Notes: generated by a model from the letters alone, not told the origin. Numbered from the stretch's first letter, positions 17,229-26,562 are shown. The stretch: DNA of 64,000 nt from Bradyrhizobium arachidis (GCF_024758505.1 NZ_CP077970.1:2232001-2296000); one strand, 5' to 3'. A program made the numbers and translations.

Positions 17229-18521
17229 ATGACCACGACATTCACGCGCAGGCGAGTCCTGAAAGCAGTGCCTGCCGCCGCCGCGGCCGCAACGCTGCCG
17301 GCCCCGTTTATCTCCGGCGCCGCCCGGGCCGCCGGCGATCCGATCCTGATCGGCGTGCCGACGGCGCAGACCGCCCAGGCCGGCGTCGCCGACCACCAAG
17401 ACTATCTCAACGGCACAACGCTCGCCATCGAGGAGATCAATGCCGCCGGTGGCGTGCTCGGCAGGCCGCTCAAAACCGTCGTGGTCGACATCGACCCGCT
17501 GTCGCCGGAGAGCGGGCAGGTCGCGATCAACAAGCTGATCGATGCCAAGGTGCACGCGATGTCCTGCGCCTTCGTCTTCACGCCGGTGCCGGTCGCGGAC
17601 GTCTCGGCGCGCTACAAGGCGCCGTTTCTGTGGGGCCTGACCCAGCGCAACTTCACCGACATACTAGCCAAGAGCCCGGAGAAATACGGCCACATCTTCC
17701 AGACCGATCCGTCGGAAGTGCACTATGGCTACACATTCCCCGTGTTCCTGAAGGCGATGCGCGACCAGGGTGTCTGGAAGCCGATCAACAACGGCGTCCA
17801 CATCGTCCAGGAGCAGATCGCCTACAACCAGACTATCTCGAAAGCGCTGCAGTCGGCGCTGCCGAAGAGCGAGTTCAAGCTCGCCGGGATTACCGATATC
17901 CAGTACCCGGTGCAGGACTGGGGCTCGGTGATCCAGGAGATCAAGAAGGTCGGCGCCGGTGCGGTGATGATCGATCACTGGGTCGCCGCCGAATACGCCG
18001 CCTTCGTCAAGCAGTTCGGTGCCGATCCGCTCAAGGGTGCGCTGGTCTATCTGCAATACGGCCCCTCGCAGCCTGAATTTCTGGAGCTGTCGGGACCGGC
18101 TGCCGAAGGCTTTGTCTGGAGCACGGTGCTCGGCGTTTATGCCGACGACAAGGGCAAGGAATTCCGCGCCAAGTACAAGAAGCGTTTCCCGGGCATCATG
18201 GGCCTTTGCTACACCGGTAACGGCTACGACGTGACCTATTACCTGAAGGCCGCGTGGGAAGCGGTCGGAGATCCCAACAAGTTCAGGGAGGTCTGCGACT
18301 TCGTGCGCAAGACGCCGTATCGCGGCGTCTGCGGCTACATGAGCATGAACAACCCGCTGCAGGAATGCGCGCATTATCCCGACACGGGCGACGCGATCGG
18401 CGCCAAGGAGCTGGAGCAGGGCATGGCGCAGCTGTTCTTCCAGGTCCAGAACGCCGAGCACAGGATCATCTATCCCGACGTGCTCAAGGAGACTGCCTTA
18501 CGCAAGGCGCCGTGGTGGTGA
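17229..18521 (+). CDS. ABC transporter substrate-binding protein, Liv/urea-amide type
   Basis: A twin-arginine-like leader (TRRRVLKAVPAAAAAAT, ending ARAA near residue 37) precedes a periplasmic type I binding fold with the usual start DPILIGVPTAQTAQAG and an EEINAAGGVLGRPL motif. The closest relatives by feel are amide/urea-type binding proteins (FmdD/UrtA/AmiC-like) rather than leucine-binding proteins. It is the first gene of the operon ending in the dimethylformamidase-like large subunit, so the ligand is plausibly a formamide or related amide. Confidence 0.9.
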   Translation: MTTTFTRRRVLKAVPAAAAAATLPAPFISGAARAAGDPILIGVPTAQTAQAGVADHQDYLNGTTLAIEEINAAGGVLGRPLKTVVVDIDPLSPESGQVAINKLIDAKVHAMSCAFVFTPVPVADVSARYKAPFLWGLTQRNFTDILAKSPEKYGHIFQTDPSEVHYGYTFPVFLKAMRDQGVWKPINNGVHIVQEQIAYNQTISKALQSALPKSEFKLAGITDIQYPVQDWGSVIQEIKKVGAGAVMIDHWVAAEYAAFVKQFGADPLKGALVYLQYGPSQPEFLELSGPAAEGFVWSTVLGVYADDKGKEFRAKYKKRFPGIMGLCYTGNGYDVTYYLKAAWEAVGDPNKFREVCDFVRKTPYRGVCGYMSMNNPLQECAHYPDTGDAIGAKELEQGMAQLFFQVQNAEHRIIYPDVLKETALRKAPWW

Positions 18522-18534
18522 GCGGCACGACACG

Positions 18535-19272
18535 ATGGCGTCCGTTCCACTCTTTGCCTGCAGCGACATCACGCTCGATCTCGGCGGCCGCTCGATCCTG
18601 CACGGCATCTCGCTCTCCGTAGAGCCGGGCGAGGTGCTCGGCGTCATCGGCCCGAACGGCGCCGGCAAGACCAGCCTGTTCGAGGTGCTGTCGGGGCGGA
18701 TGCCGCCGAAATCGGGCTCGGTGCGTTACGAGGGCCGGGACATCACCACGCTGCCGCTGCACCAGCGCGCGCGGCTCGGCATCGGCCGCACCTATCAGAC
18801 CCCCGTCGTCCCTGAGGGTATGACGGTCGGCCAGGTCCTGAAGGCCGCGCGGCAAGCCTATCGGCCGTATCTGACACCCGACGATTCCGAATGGGGCGCC
18901 GGTCTCGTCGCCTTCCACGTTCCCGCACTGACCGTGGCGGACCAGCTCGAAACACTGAACCGGCGCAAGCTGCTGATGACCTGCCTCCTGATGCGCCGTC
19001 CAAAGATCCTGCTGATGGACGAGCCGGCCGCCGGCTTGATCAATTCGGAGATCGACGAGTTCGACGAGATCATGCGGGTGCTGGCCAAGGAGCTGAACAT
19101 CGCCATCGTCCTGATCGAGCATCGCATGGAGTTGCTCGACACCATTGCCGACCGCGTAATGGTGCTCGACGCCGGCGAAATGATCGCGGAAGGCCCTCTT
19201 GACCAGATCCTGGTCGATCCGCGCGTCAAGGCCGCCTATTTCGAATTCGAGCGCGCCGGGGGCGTCCACTGA
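18535..19272 (+). CDS. ABC transporter ATP-binding protein, LivG type, altered signature
   Basis: Walker A is GPNGAGKT (39-46), Walker B ILLMDEP (158-164) and the switch His is 196, all intact. The ABC signature, normally LSxGQ, reads LETLNRRK at 138-145, so the composite ATP site formed with the partner is probably impaired. The gene starts 13 bp after the binding-protein gene and overlaps the next ATPase gene. Confidence 0.92.
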   Translation: MASVPLFACSDITLDLGGRSILHGISLSVEPGEVLGVIGPNGAGKTSLFEVLSGRMPPKSGSVRYEGRDITTLPLHQRARLGIGRTYQTPVVPEGMTVGQVLKAARQAYRPYLTPDDSEWGAGLVAFHVPALTVADQLETLNRRKLLMTCLLMRRPKILLMDEPAAGLINSEIDEFDEIMRVLAKELNIAIVLIEHRMELLDTIADRVMVLDAGEMIAEGPLDQILVDPRVKAAYFEFERAGGVH

Positions 19273-20000
19273 TGAGCGGCGTCGCGAAAAACGCCGTGCT
19301 CGACGTCCGCGGCCTGTCCGCCGGCTGGGGTCCGTTGCGGGTGATCCACGACCTCGATCTCACCGTGTTCGCGGGCGAGCGGATCGGGCTCGTCGGCCTC
19401 AACGGCCATGGCAAGTCGACGCTGTTCCAGGCGATCGCCGGGCTGACCGGCTGGCAGCGTGGCTCGATCCTGCTCAACGGCTTTGAGGTCGGCCGCACCC
19501 GCAGCCAGGGGCCGGGCCGTTACACCCACCAGATCGTCCGCCGCGGGCTGGCACTGATCCCGCAGGGTGACGAGATCTTTCACGGCCTGACCGTGGAGGA
19601 GCATCTCGACAGCGGAGCCTACACCAGGCGCGCCTGGAAGGAGCGCGCCACGCGCAAGCTGAAAATATTGCACATCTTTCCGCCGCTCACGAAGCTGATG
19701 GCGACACCGGTCGGCCGGCTGTCCGGCGGCGAGCGGCGCATGGTCGCGATCGGCCGCGGGCTGATGGCGGATGCCGATCTCTTTCTCGTCGACGAGCCGT
19801 CGCTGGGGCTTGCGCCGAAGATCGGCAAATCCGTCGTCGACGCGCTGATGGCGGTCGAGCTCGGCAGCTCGGCCATGGTGATCGCGGAGCAGAATCTCGG
19901 GCTGCTCGAGGGCAGGGTGGACCGCATCATCGGCATGCATGCCGGGAAATTGAAGGGCGAAGCGTCGGCCTCGAAGAGCCTGATGGGAGGCCACCGTTGA
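19272..20000 (+). CDS. ABC transporter ATP-binding protein, LivF type
   Basis: Walker A GLNGHGKS, signature LSGGERR and Walker B LFLVDEP are all canonical, so this subunit likely supplies the working signature motif for the heterodimer with the LivG-type protein. The ATG shares a base with the preceding TGA stop, and the TTG start of the permease overlaps its own stop, indicating tight translational coupling. Confidence 0.93.
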   Translation: MSGVAKNAVLDVRGLSAGWGPLRVIHDLDLTVFAGERIGLVGLNGHGKSTLFQAIAGLTGWQRGSILLNGFEVGRTRSQGPGRYTHQIVRRGLALIPQGDEIFHGLTVEEHLDSGAYTRRAWKERATRKLKILHIFPPLTKLMATPVGRLSGGERRMVAIGRGLMADADLFLVDEPSLGLAPKIGKSVVDALMAVELGSSAMVIAEQNLGLLEGRVDRIIGMHAGKLKGEASASKSLMGGHR

Positions 20001-20878
20001 ACTGGAGTTTTGTTCTCTCCAATGCGACCACGCTCGCCTGCATTTACGGCACGCTCGCGATCGGCATTTCCTTGACATGGTCGAGCCTCGGCCTCGTCAA
20101 CATGGCCTTCGGCTTCATCTTCGCGCTCTCCGGTTACGGCGCCTGGCTTGCCAGCCTCAACATCAGCGCGCAGCCCGCGGTGGTGATGGCCGCCGGCATC
20201 CTCACCGGCGCATTCGGCGGGCTGATCGTCTGTCTGCTCGCCTTCATCCCGATCCACGACAAGCCGAACTTTCCGCTGCGCGCGCTGATCGCAACGCTGG
20301 CGATCAGCCTGATCGGCAATCAGGCGCTGCTCTGGTATTTCGGCCCGCGCGCCAAATCCCTGCCAAAGCTGTTCGGCAACTGGAATGCCGACATCTTCGG
20401 CGTGATCGTCACCTCCGACAAGCTCGGCGCTTCGGCCTCGGCAATCGTGCTGCTGACCCTGATCCTGCTCTGGATGCGTTCCAGCCGCCGTGGGCTGGAG
20501 ATCCGTGCCATGATGATGAACCCGCATGCCGCCTCCATCGTCGGCATCGGCGTCCGTCGCACCGGCTTCTACGTCATGGCGTTGACCGGTTCGCTCGCCG
20601 GCCTTGCCTCGGTGCTGCTGGCACAGACCTATTACGTCGCCCCGTTCAGCGGCATCACGCCGATGGTCAAGGGACTGAGCATCGCGCTGGTCGGCGGATT
20701 GGGCAGCGTGCCCGGCGCCGTCATCGGCGCCGTGATCATCGGCCTCAACGAGGCGCTGACCTCGACGTTGCTCGGCGGCCAGTATGTGCTGATCACCCAG
20801 TTCCTGCTCATCATCCTAGTGCTGCTGGTTCGTCCGCGCGGTATCGCCGGCCTGCTCGACAAGGCACGGGAGGCCTGA
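19997..20878 (+). CDS. ABC transporter permease, LivH type
   Basis: Inner-membrane permease of 293 residues with about eight hydrophobic segments and the LivH-type start (TTLACIYGTLAIGISLTWSS, GLVNMAFGF) and C-terminal GLGSVPGAVIGAVIIG motif. It begins with TTG, overlapping the preceding stop by four bases. Partner of the unusual LivM-type permease immediately downstream. Confidence 0.92.
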   Translation: MNWSFVLSNATTLACIYGTLAIGISLTWSSLGLVNMAFGFIFALSGYGAWLASLNISAQPAVVMAAGILTGAFGGLIVCLLAFIPIHDKPNFPLRALIATLAISLIGNQALLWYFGPRAKSLPKLFGNWNADIFGVIVTSDKLGASASAIVLLTLILLWMRSSRRGLEIRAMMMNPHAASIVGIGVRRTGFYVMALTGSLAGLASVLLAQTYYVAPFSGITPMVKGLSIALVGGLGSVPGAVIGAVIIGLNEALTSTLLGGQYVLITQFLLIILVLLVRPRGIAGLLDKAREA

Positions 20879-20882
20879 AGCG

Positions 20883-22532
20883 ATGACCGATGTCGCCCAA
20901 CCGGTCTGGATCGATCCGACCGACTGCCACTATCCGGAACATCCGGCGCGCGAGGCCGCGACCAATCCCTATCTGCCCCACCAGGTCACCTGGAACGAGA
21001 CGCGCGCCTTCAAGCCGGCCATGCACCCCGTCGGACGGCTGCGCTACTACTACAAATGGCCCGGCCATGGCGGCCGCGTGTGGTGGCGCAAGCGCTATTG
21101 GCCGACCCGGCGGCGAGTGCTGCAGATCCGCGGCGAATACAATCCGAAGACGATGCGCCGGGAAAAGACCATCGTCGACAAGCGGCCAATCTGGTGGACG
21201 CTCGCGTTCATCGCCATGATCCTCGCCCCCGCCGTCGTTCCCGCGGCCGGCTGGAATACGGTGATGAGCGCGGCGGCCGTGTTCGGCATCTACGCCGCGA
21301 TCAATCTGTGCTGGATGCTGATCATCGGCACAGCCGGCATCTTCTCGCTGGCGAGCTATGCCGTGGTCGGCGCCGCAGCGTACGGCACCACCTATCTGGC
21401 GATCCAGCTCGGCTTGCCCTGGTGGCTGCTGCCTTTGATCGGCGCGTTGATCGGGCTCGCCTTCGGTCTGATCATCGGATTGCCGGCGATGCGACTCGAC
21501 GGCTTCTACTATGCGCTGCTGACGCTCGGGGTGGTCGAACTCTGTCGCGTCTATGTCGTGCAGTCGCGCGAGTTCGGCTCGGCGACCGGCGGCCTCTATG
21601 GCGCGCCAAGCTATCTGCCGGCGAACCTCGGCCAGATGCCGCGGCTGCTGTTCAGCTATTACGCGGCGCTGGCGCTGATGGCTTTCGCCCTGGTCGTCTA
21701 CCGTTTCATCGACGGCAAGCGGCTCGGCCGGGTGTTGCGCATGGCGCCGGAAAAGCGCGAGGCCTTTGCCCAGGCCTGCGGCGTCGACTTCGTCCGCGCC
21801 CGCATCATGGTGTTCCTGATCTCCTCGACCGCGCTCGGCTTGATCGGCGGGTTCTATGCCTGCCATTTCGGCGGCGCGTCACCCAATCTGTTTTCCTTCG
21901 ACACCGTGCTGTTGTCGCTCGCGATGCTCGTGATCGGCGGCATCGGACGCTCGGAAGGCGCGGTGGCCGGTACTGCCATCGTCGTGTTCATCGACCGCGT
22001 CCTGATCGATCTCGGCCCGCTCCGCTACATGCTGATCGGGGCGATCATGTTGGGCGTGGTGCTGTTCCTGCGCGAGGGCCTGTTCGGCATCAAGCGTCAG
22101 TTCCGCACCTGGCGCGACAAGAAGAAGAGCGAGCGGCGGGCGGCCCGCGCGGAGAAAGGCGGAGAGATGTTACCGGAAGAAGCCACCGAGACCGAAGACA
22201 AGGACCTGATCTATTTCCGCCGCTTCGACAAGATGCAGCGCGATTTCCTCAAGCGACTCGTCACGGAGACCGTGATCGAGGAGCACCGCACCCGTCCGCT
22301 CGGACAACACAGCGAGGCGCTGGAGCGGCTGCTGATCTATTTCCGCAGGCAGGGCCAGGTCGACAAATACGCCATCATGGTGCTTGAGGAGTTTCGGGCC
22401 TACCGCATCGTCGCGCTCTCGGGCCATCGCGGCACCGCGCCGCGCGTGGTCGAGGACAGGAACTACGCCTCACCCGATGAAGCCTACCATGCGCTGTTCC
22501 TGCGCCGTGTCCAGGATCTCCTCGAAAGCTGA
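20883..22532 (+). CDS. LivM-type permease fused to dimethylformamidase small-subunit-like domain
   Basis: The 549-residue product is far longer than a normal LivM. Residues 1-100 are a charged, Arg/Trp/Tyr-rich cytoplasmic extension; about 105-400 are the permease (LivM motifs such as SLASYAVVGAAAYGTTYL and GLPAMRLDGFYYALLTLG). A Lys/Arg/Glu-rich linker follows (about 400-440), then a soluble domain from 441 to the end. That domain matches my recollection of the dimethylformamidase small subunit DmfA1, sharing the spacing of a YFR motif, FRAYRI and the C-terminal EAYHALFLRRVQDL. The gene immediately upstream of the large subunit is where DmfA1 is expected. An internal ATG at 22167 could also release the domain alone. 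Confidence 0.85.
   Translation: MTDVAQPVWIDPTDCHYPEHPAREAATNPYLPHQVTWNETRAFKPAMHPVGRLRYYYKWPGHGGRVWWRKRYWPTRRRVLQIRGEYNPKTMRREKTIVDKRPIWWTLAFIAMILAPAVVPAAGWNTVMSAAAVFGIYAAINLCWMLIIGTAGIFSLASYAVVGAAAYGTTYLAIQLGLPWWLLPLIGALIGLAFGLIIGLPAMRLDGFYYALLTLGVVELCRVYVVQSREFGSATGGLYGAPSYLPANLGQMPRLLFSYYAALALMAFALVVYRFIDGKRLGRVLRMAPEKREAFAQACGVDFVRARIMVFLISSTALGLIGGFYACHFGGASPNLFSFDTVLLSLAMLVIGGIGRSEGAVAGTAIVVFIDRVLIDLGPLRYMLIGAIMLGVVLFLREGLFGIKRQFRTWRDKKKSERRAARAEKGGEMLPEEATETEDKDLIYFRRFDKMQRDFLKRLVTETVIEEHRTRPLGQHSEALERLLIYFRRQGQVDKYAIMVLEEFRAYRIVALSGHRGTAPRVVEDRNYASPDEAYHALFLRRVQDLLES
22167..22532 (+). other. DmfA1-like domain with possible internal start
   Basis: The in-frame ATG at 22167 (Met429 of the permease fusion) is preceded by AGGCGGAGAG, a usable ribosome site with short spacing. 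Initiation here would give a 121-residue soluble protein, close to the roughly 130 residues of the known small subunit. Both a membrane-tethered and a free form could therefore be made. Whether this start is used cannot be told from sequence. Confidence 0.5.
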
Positions 22533-22568
22533 ATCGTCAACGTCATTCCGAAAGACCCGTAACCGACC

Positions 22569-24887
22569 ATGGCCGAGCAAAAAATCTTTGGGTATGCCGA
22601 TAAAATCTCGGTCAAGCCCGGCGACGACATCGGATTCTATGTGCATGCCGACGGCGCCACGACCGTCGAGGCGCAATTGGTGCGCCTGATCCATGGCGAT
22701 GCGCATCCCGCCGGTCCCGGCTATCGCGAGCAGGAGGTCGAATGCGACCTGAACGGCGGCTGGACCGTTCGCAAGCAGTACACCCAGGTCGGTTCGTTCC
22801 TGACGGTGGACGATCCCGCCGGCCGCCTCGCGCTCGACGGCAGCTTTACGCTCGCAACCTTCGTCTATCCGAACAGCCCCGGTCATGGCAAACGCCAATG
22901 CCTGATGGGACGCTGGGATGCCTTCGGCAACCGAGGCTACGGCCTTTGGCTCAATCCCGACGGGCTGCTCGAATTCGGCTATGGCGACGGCCACGAGGTC
23001 GACTATCTCGATGGCGAAGTCCCGCTCTTGAAGAGCAGTTGGTATTTCGTCGCCGCGACCTTCGACGCCACGACGGGCGTCGCCACGCTCTATCAGGAGG
23101 GCGTCGCCAATCGCTACAACAGCCTGCTGAGCAAGGTCGCCAACGTCGACTTCCGCTCCCATGTGCGCGAGACGCTGCGCTTCCGTCCAGTCAATCCGCC
23201 CGACGTGCCGTTCATCCTCGCCGGCGCGCAGGATTTCCATTCGTTGCGCGGCCACTTCGTCACGCAATGCCTGAACGGCAAGCTCGACCGTCCCGCGGTG
23301 TTCGACCGCGTGCTGACGCGCGAGGAACTCGACCAGTTCAGGCAGACCGGCGCTGCGCCGGCCAGCGGACAGGTCGCGTTCTGGGACACCTCGCTCGGTT
23401 ACACCGACAAGGGTATCGGCGACCGCGTCGTCGACACCGGTCCCTACGATCTGCACGCCGAGGGCTACAACCGCCCGGTGCGCGGCCAGACCGGTTTCAA
23501 CTGGAATGGTTGGGACGACTGCTATCGCCTCGCACCCCGGCAATATGGCGGCATCGAATTCCACGACGATGCAATCATCGACTGCAAATGGGAGCTGACG
23601 AAACGGTTGAAGGTGCCGCCCTTGCGCAGCGGCGCCTACGCCTATCGGTTGCGGGTCGGCGACGGCAAGGGTCTGCGCGAGGAGTACATCGTTTTCTTCG
23701 TCCGCCCACAGCGGCCGACGGCGCCGATCCTGTTCCTGGTACCGACCGGCAGCTACCTCGCTTACGCCAACGAGCATCTGAGCTTCGATGCCGAGATCAT
23801 GCAGCCCTTGGCCGGGCAGTCGCCGATCGTTTCGCAGCACGACATCGAGCTCTACGAGACCGCCGAGTTCGGGCTATCGCTCTACGATCATCACGGCGAC
23901 GGGGCAGGGGTCTGCTACAGCACCTACCGCCGCCCGATCCTGAACATGCGGCCGAAGGCGCGCATGTCGTCGATGGGCGTGACCTGGCAGTTTCCGGCCG
24001 ATCTCTCGATCATCGCCTGGCTCGAGCATATGGGCCATGCCTATGACGTCGTGACCGAGGAGGACCTGCACCGCGAGGGCGAGGCGCTGCTCAAGCCTTA
24101 CCGCGTCGTGCTCAGCGGCACCCATCCGGAATACATTTCCGAGGCGATCCTCAATGCGACCGAGGACTATATCGCCGGCGGCGGTCGCTTCATCTATCTC
24201 GGCGGCAACGGCTACTACTGGAACGTCGGCTATCATCGCGACGATCCCTGGTGCATGGAGGTCCGCAAGCTCAACTCCGGCATGCGGGCGTGGCAGGCGC
24301 GTCCCGGCGAATATTATCTCGCGACCACCGGGCAGAAGAGCGGGCTGTGGAAGGATCTCGGACGCCCGCCGCAGAAGGTGCTCGGCGTCGGCTTCATCTC
24401 GGAAGGATTTGATTCATCGCGGCCGTTCCGGCGCATGCCCGACAGCTGGCATCGCCGCGCGGCATGGATGTTCGAGGGAATCGAAGGTGAAATCATCGGC
24501 GACTTCGGACTCGCCCATGGCGCGGCTGGTGGATTGGAGATCGATCGTTACGATCTCGCGCTTGGTACGCCCCCGCATACGTTGATCGTCGCCTCGTCGG
24601 GCGGCCACAGCGACAACTACCAGACGGTCGTAGAGGAAATCCTGTATCCCTATCCGGGCCTGTCCGGTTCGCACGACTACCGTGTACGCGCGGACATGGT
24701 GTACTTCACCGCACCCAACAATGGCGCCGTGTTCTCGACCGGATCAATCGCCTTCAGTCAGTCGCTGCCCTACAACAACTTCGACAACAACGTTTCGCGA
24801 CTCCTGGCCAACATCGTATCCGCGTTCAGCCGGGAAGGCCGGCTGCCGGGCTGGGCCTGGACGGCTGATGAGAAACAATGGCGGTAA
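22569..24887 (+). CDS. dmfA2: N,N-dimethylformamidase-type large subunit
   Basis: This enzyme hydrolyses N-substituted formamides to an amine and formate. The 772-residue length equals the family norm. A laminin-G/concanavalin-like domain spans about 85-260 (GSFTLATFVYPNSPGHGKRQ) and the C-terminal half is the glutamine-amidotransferase-like catalytic domain. The iron site described for the Paracoccus enzyme is two Tyr and one Glu (399, 440 and 521 as I recall); here Tyr399 (SYLAYANE), Tyr439 (LSLYDHH) and Glu521 (GTHPEYIS) stand at nearly identical positions. It is the last gene of the ABC operon, 37 bp after the permease fusion. The natural substrate may be another formamide or amide. Confidence 0.87.
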   Translation: MAEQKIFGYADKISVKPGDDIGFYVHADGATTVEAQLVRLIHGDAHPAGPGYREQEVECDLNGGWTVRKQYTQVGSFLTVDDPAGRLALDGSFTLATFVYPNSPGHGKRQCLMGRWDAFGNRGYGLWLNPDGLLEFGYGDGHEVDYLDGEVPLLKSSWYFVAATFDATTGVATLYQEGVANRYNSLLSKVANVDFRSHVRETLRFRPVNPPDVPFILAGAQDFHSLRGHFVTQCLNGKLDRPAVFDRVLTREELDQFRQTGAAPASGQVAFWDTSLGYTDKGIGDRVVDTGPYDLHAEGYNRPVRGQTGFNWNGWDDCYRLAPRQYGGIEFHDDAIIDCKWELTKRLKVPPLRSGAYAYRLRVGDGKGLREEYIVFFVRPQRPTAPILFLVPTGSYLAYANEHLSFDAEIMQPLAGQSPIVSQHDIELYETAEFGLSLYDHHGDGAGVCYSTYRRPILNMRPKARMSSMGVTWQFPADLSIIAWLEHMGHAYDVVTEEDLHREGEALLKPYRVVLSGTHPEYISEAILNATEDYIAGGGRFIYLGGNGYYWNVGYHRDDPWCMEVRKLNSGMRAWQARPGEYYLATTGQKSGLWKDLGRPPQKVLGVGFISEGFDSSRPFRRMPDSWHRRAAWMFEGIEGEIIGDFGLAHGAAGGLEIDRYDLALGTPPHTLIVASSGGHSDNYQTVVEEILYPYPGLSGSHDYRVRADMVYFTAPNNGAVFSTGSIAFSQSLPYNNFDNNVSRLLANIVSAFSREGRLPGWAWTADEKQWR

Positions 24888-25276
24888 GCTGCGAAAGCCG
24901 TTGGACGCGACTCCACATCAGACGGCAAATGCGGCACGGGAAGCTTTCCGCGTAGTCGTAGTTTTGCCATGACGTGCTCCATGAGGCGCATGATCGCGCG
25001 GGAGCAGGCCAATGCTGCGCCAAGTCTAACTGGAGGCAGTTGGGTAAGCAGCGTTGCCGCTATCGGCCTCGAAGGCGACGCCCCTCGGGATCGTTCTCAT
25101 CGAGCCAAGCCCAGCCTCAGGACCATCGGTGTGCGCGGTCTATTTATCGTCACACTGCTTTCCAATTCTCACCAAGTTTGGTGGGCAGCAACGCTTCGAC
25201 ATCCGGCATGGGCGTGACGCTTGATCCAACTCAAGGGTTGCCGCGCCTCGGACGAGCATCATCTGGCAGGGTCAAA
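24888..25276. other. Intergenic region, no gene recognised
   Basis: This 389-bp stretch follows the amidase gene. Open frames are present but lack ribosome sites or family-like composition. A short perfect hairpin, CACCAA-GT-TTGGTG at 25170-25183, is the only structure seen. Confidence 0.5.
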
Positions 25277-25486
25277 ATGTTAAATGAAGCAATCGATCAT
25301 GCGTTGCATGAGGTGAAGGCCGCGCGGCGTGACCTCACACTAACCACCTTCTGCGTGCGGCAGGCAGAAGCGCTTCGCAGGTTAGATCGAGCCAAAGCCA
25401 GCCTTGCCGATCTGATGCAGTCCCGGAACCATAAGTCAACGGGACATTACCGGGGCACTCACGACGACGCTTCCATCACGCGATAA
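25277..25486 (+). CDS. Small helical hypothetical protein
   Basis: From the ATG at 25277 a 69-residue product is predicted, dominated by charged amphipathic helices (MLNEAIDHALHEVKAARRDL; EALRRLDRAKASLADLMQ) and ending in a polar tail. A longer frame extends upstream without family-like sequence. Similar short helical proteins occur in Bradyrhizobium without assigned function. It converges with the PIN-domain gene. Confidence 0.4.
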   Translation: MLNEAIDHALHEVKAARRDLTLTTFCVRQAEALRRLDRAKASLADLMQSRNHKSTGHYRGTHDDASITR

Positions 25487-25536
25487 GTGGCGGGATGACT
25501 GCGGTTCTTGACCAATTCAAAAAGCATGACCTTCCT

Positions 25537-26562
25537 CTAAGTGTCGAGCACATCCCACTCGTCACCCAATACCAATCTGAGCGCAGACAGCTTCCCGTTC
25601 ATCATACCCCAGTCGAACTTCGACCAGGGACCAACACTTTCTTTGCCGTACTTTTTTTCTACCATGGCTGCTGCCTTCAACGCCCTTTCCCAAACGTCCT
25701 GCTGGATGGGGTTCTTCCGCTTAGGCCATGGTACGTCAGGCAGCTTTGGCACAATCTTTTCGACGCCGCGCTCTATCTTGTGTCGCGACACCATGTGACG
25801 GTCGTACCAGATCTTGTCGGTCAGCTCATCAAGAGCTTCGTGGATGTCGGTTACGCTTCGAATAGGTTGGTCGGCCGCCTCGAAGAGCCAAGCCAGCGGC
25901 TTCAAGTGCATGTTGTTGAGCGCGTCGCCGATGTTGATGCAATAGCGTGACTTTCGCTTTGAGATGTGACCAGTCAAGTCTGGGTGGGGAAACCTTTGAT
26001 TTCCAGATGGGTCGCTGAAGTCGCGTGTGTTGTGGGTCACAAATGCGTATCGTTCTCGAGGCTTATCATTTTGGCTGATGTAGTCGGAATAGATCTCGAA
26101 GATCAGCGCGTCGTTGAAGCTGTTCTTGTCGCGGTGAAACGGCGCCTTCTTTTGAATGGCGCGTTCGGCAGCGCGTAGCTTTATTGCGTCTGTGGCCTCG
26201 ATAATGTCGCCGGCTTGAATGAGGGTCTCTATTTGCTCGGCTGCCGCCTCGGCTATCGCTTTTGGGGACTTGATGGGACTGTTCGTTTCATCGAAAAGCC
26301 GCCAGAGCGTCTTGGATCGCTTCTTGCCGCCCTGATTGACAACGATCTCCCGGGCTCGGCTCAGGGTCGTGGTGATGCCCTTTGCATGTTCGGCAATCAC
26401 CCTGTCTCGATTTCGATTGAACTCCTCCACGACAACCTTAGGGACGATGAAATCGATCAGCTTGTCGGCTCGCAGATGGAGAAGAATCTCCAGGTTCTTC
26501 GACTGAGATGGCGTCTTAGCCATGTCCAGCCAGACGCAGGTATCGACCAGCATCTTGAGCAT
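25537..26562 (-). CDS. PIN-domain protein
   Basis: The N-terminal half carries a PIN nuclease fold: MLVDTCVWLDMAK with Asp7, VVEEFNR with Glu46/Glu47, FNDALIFEIY and VTHNTRDFSD supplying the other acidic residues of a metal site. The C-terminal 150 residues are helical and Trp-rich with no recognised domain. At 341 residues it is much longer than a VapC toxin, and no antitoxin gene accompanies it. Base composition is lower in GC than its neighbours, suggesting horizontal acquisition. It may be an RNase of a defence or stress system, but this is inference. Confidence 0.75.
   Translation of the reverse strand: MLKMLVDTCVWLDMAKTPSQSKNLEILLHLRADKLIDFIVPKVVVEEFNRNRDRVIAEHAKGITTTLSRAREIVVNQGGKKRSKTLWRLFDETNSPIKSPKAIAEAAAEQIETLIQAGDIIEATDAIKLRAAERAIQKKAPFHRDKNSFNDALIFEIYSDYISQNDKPRERYAFVTHNTRDFSDPSGNQRFPHPDLTGHISKRKSRYCINIGDALNNMHLKPLAWLFEAADQPIRSVTDIHEALDELTDKIWYDRHMVSRHKIERGVEKIVPKLPDVPWPKRKNPIQQDVWERALKAAAMVEKKYGKESVGPWSKFDWGMMNGKLSALRLVLGDEWDVLDT

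Noticed and set aside
22470..23840. 456-codon open frame on the minus strand
   Set aside because: Antisense to the dimethylformamidase-like large subunit, whose iron-site residues and length are intact.
24969..25217. 82-codon frame after the amidase gene
   Set aside because: No ribosome site and no family-like sequence; overlaps another frame with equal lack of support.
25537..26562. VapC toxin of a toxin-antitoxin pair
   Set aside because: The protein is more than twice the usual VapC length and no antitoxin-like gene precedes it.
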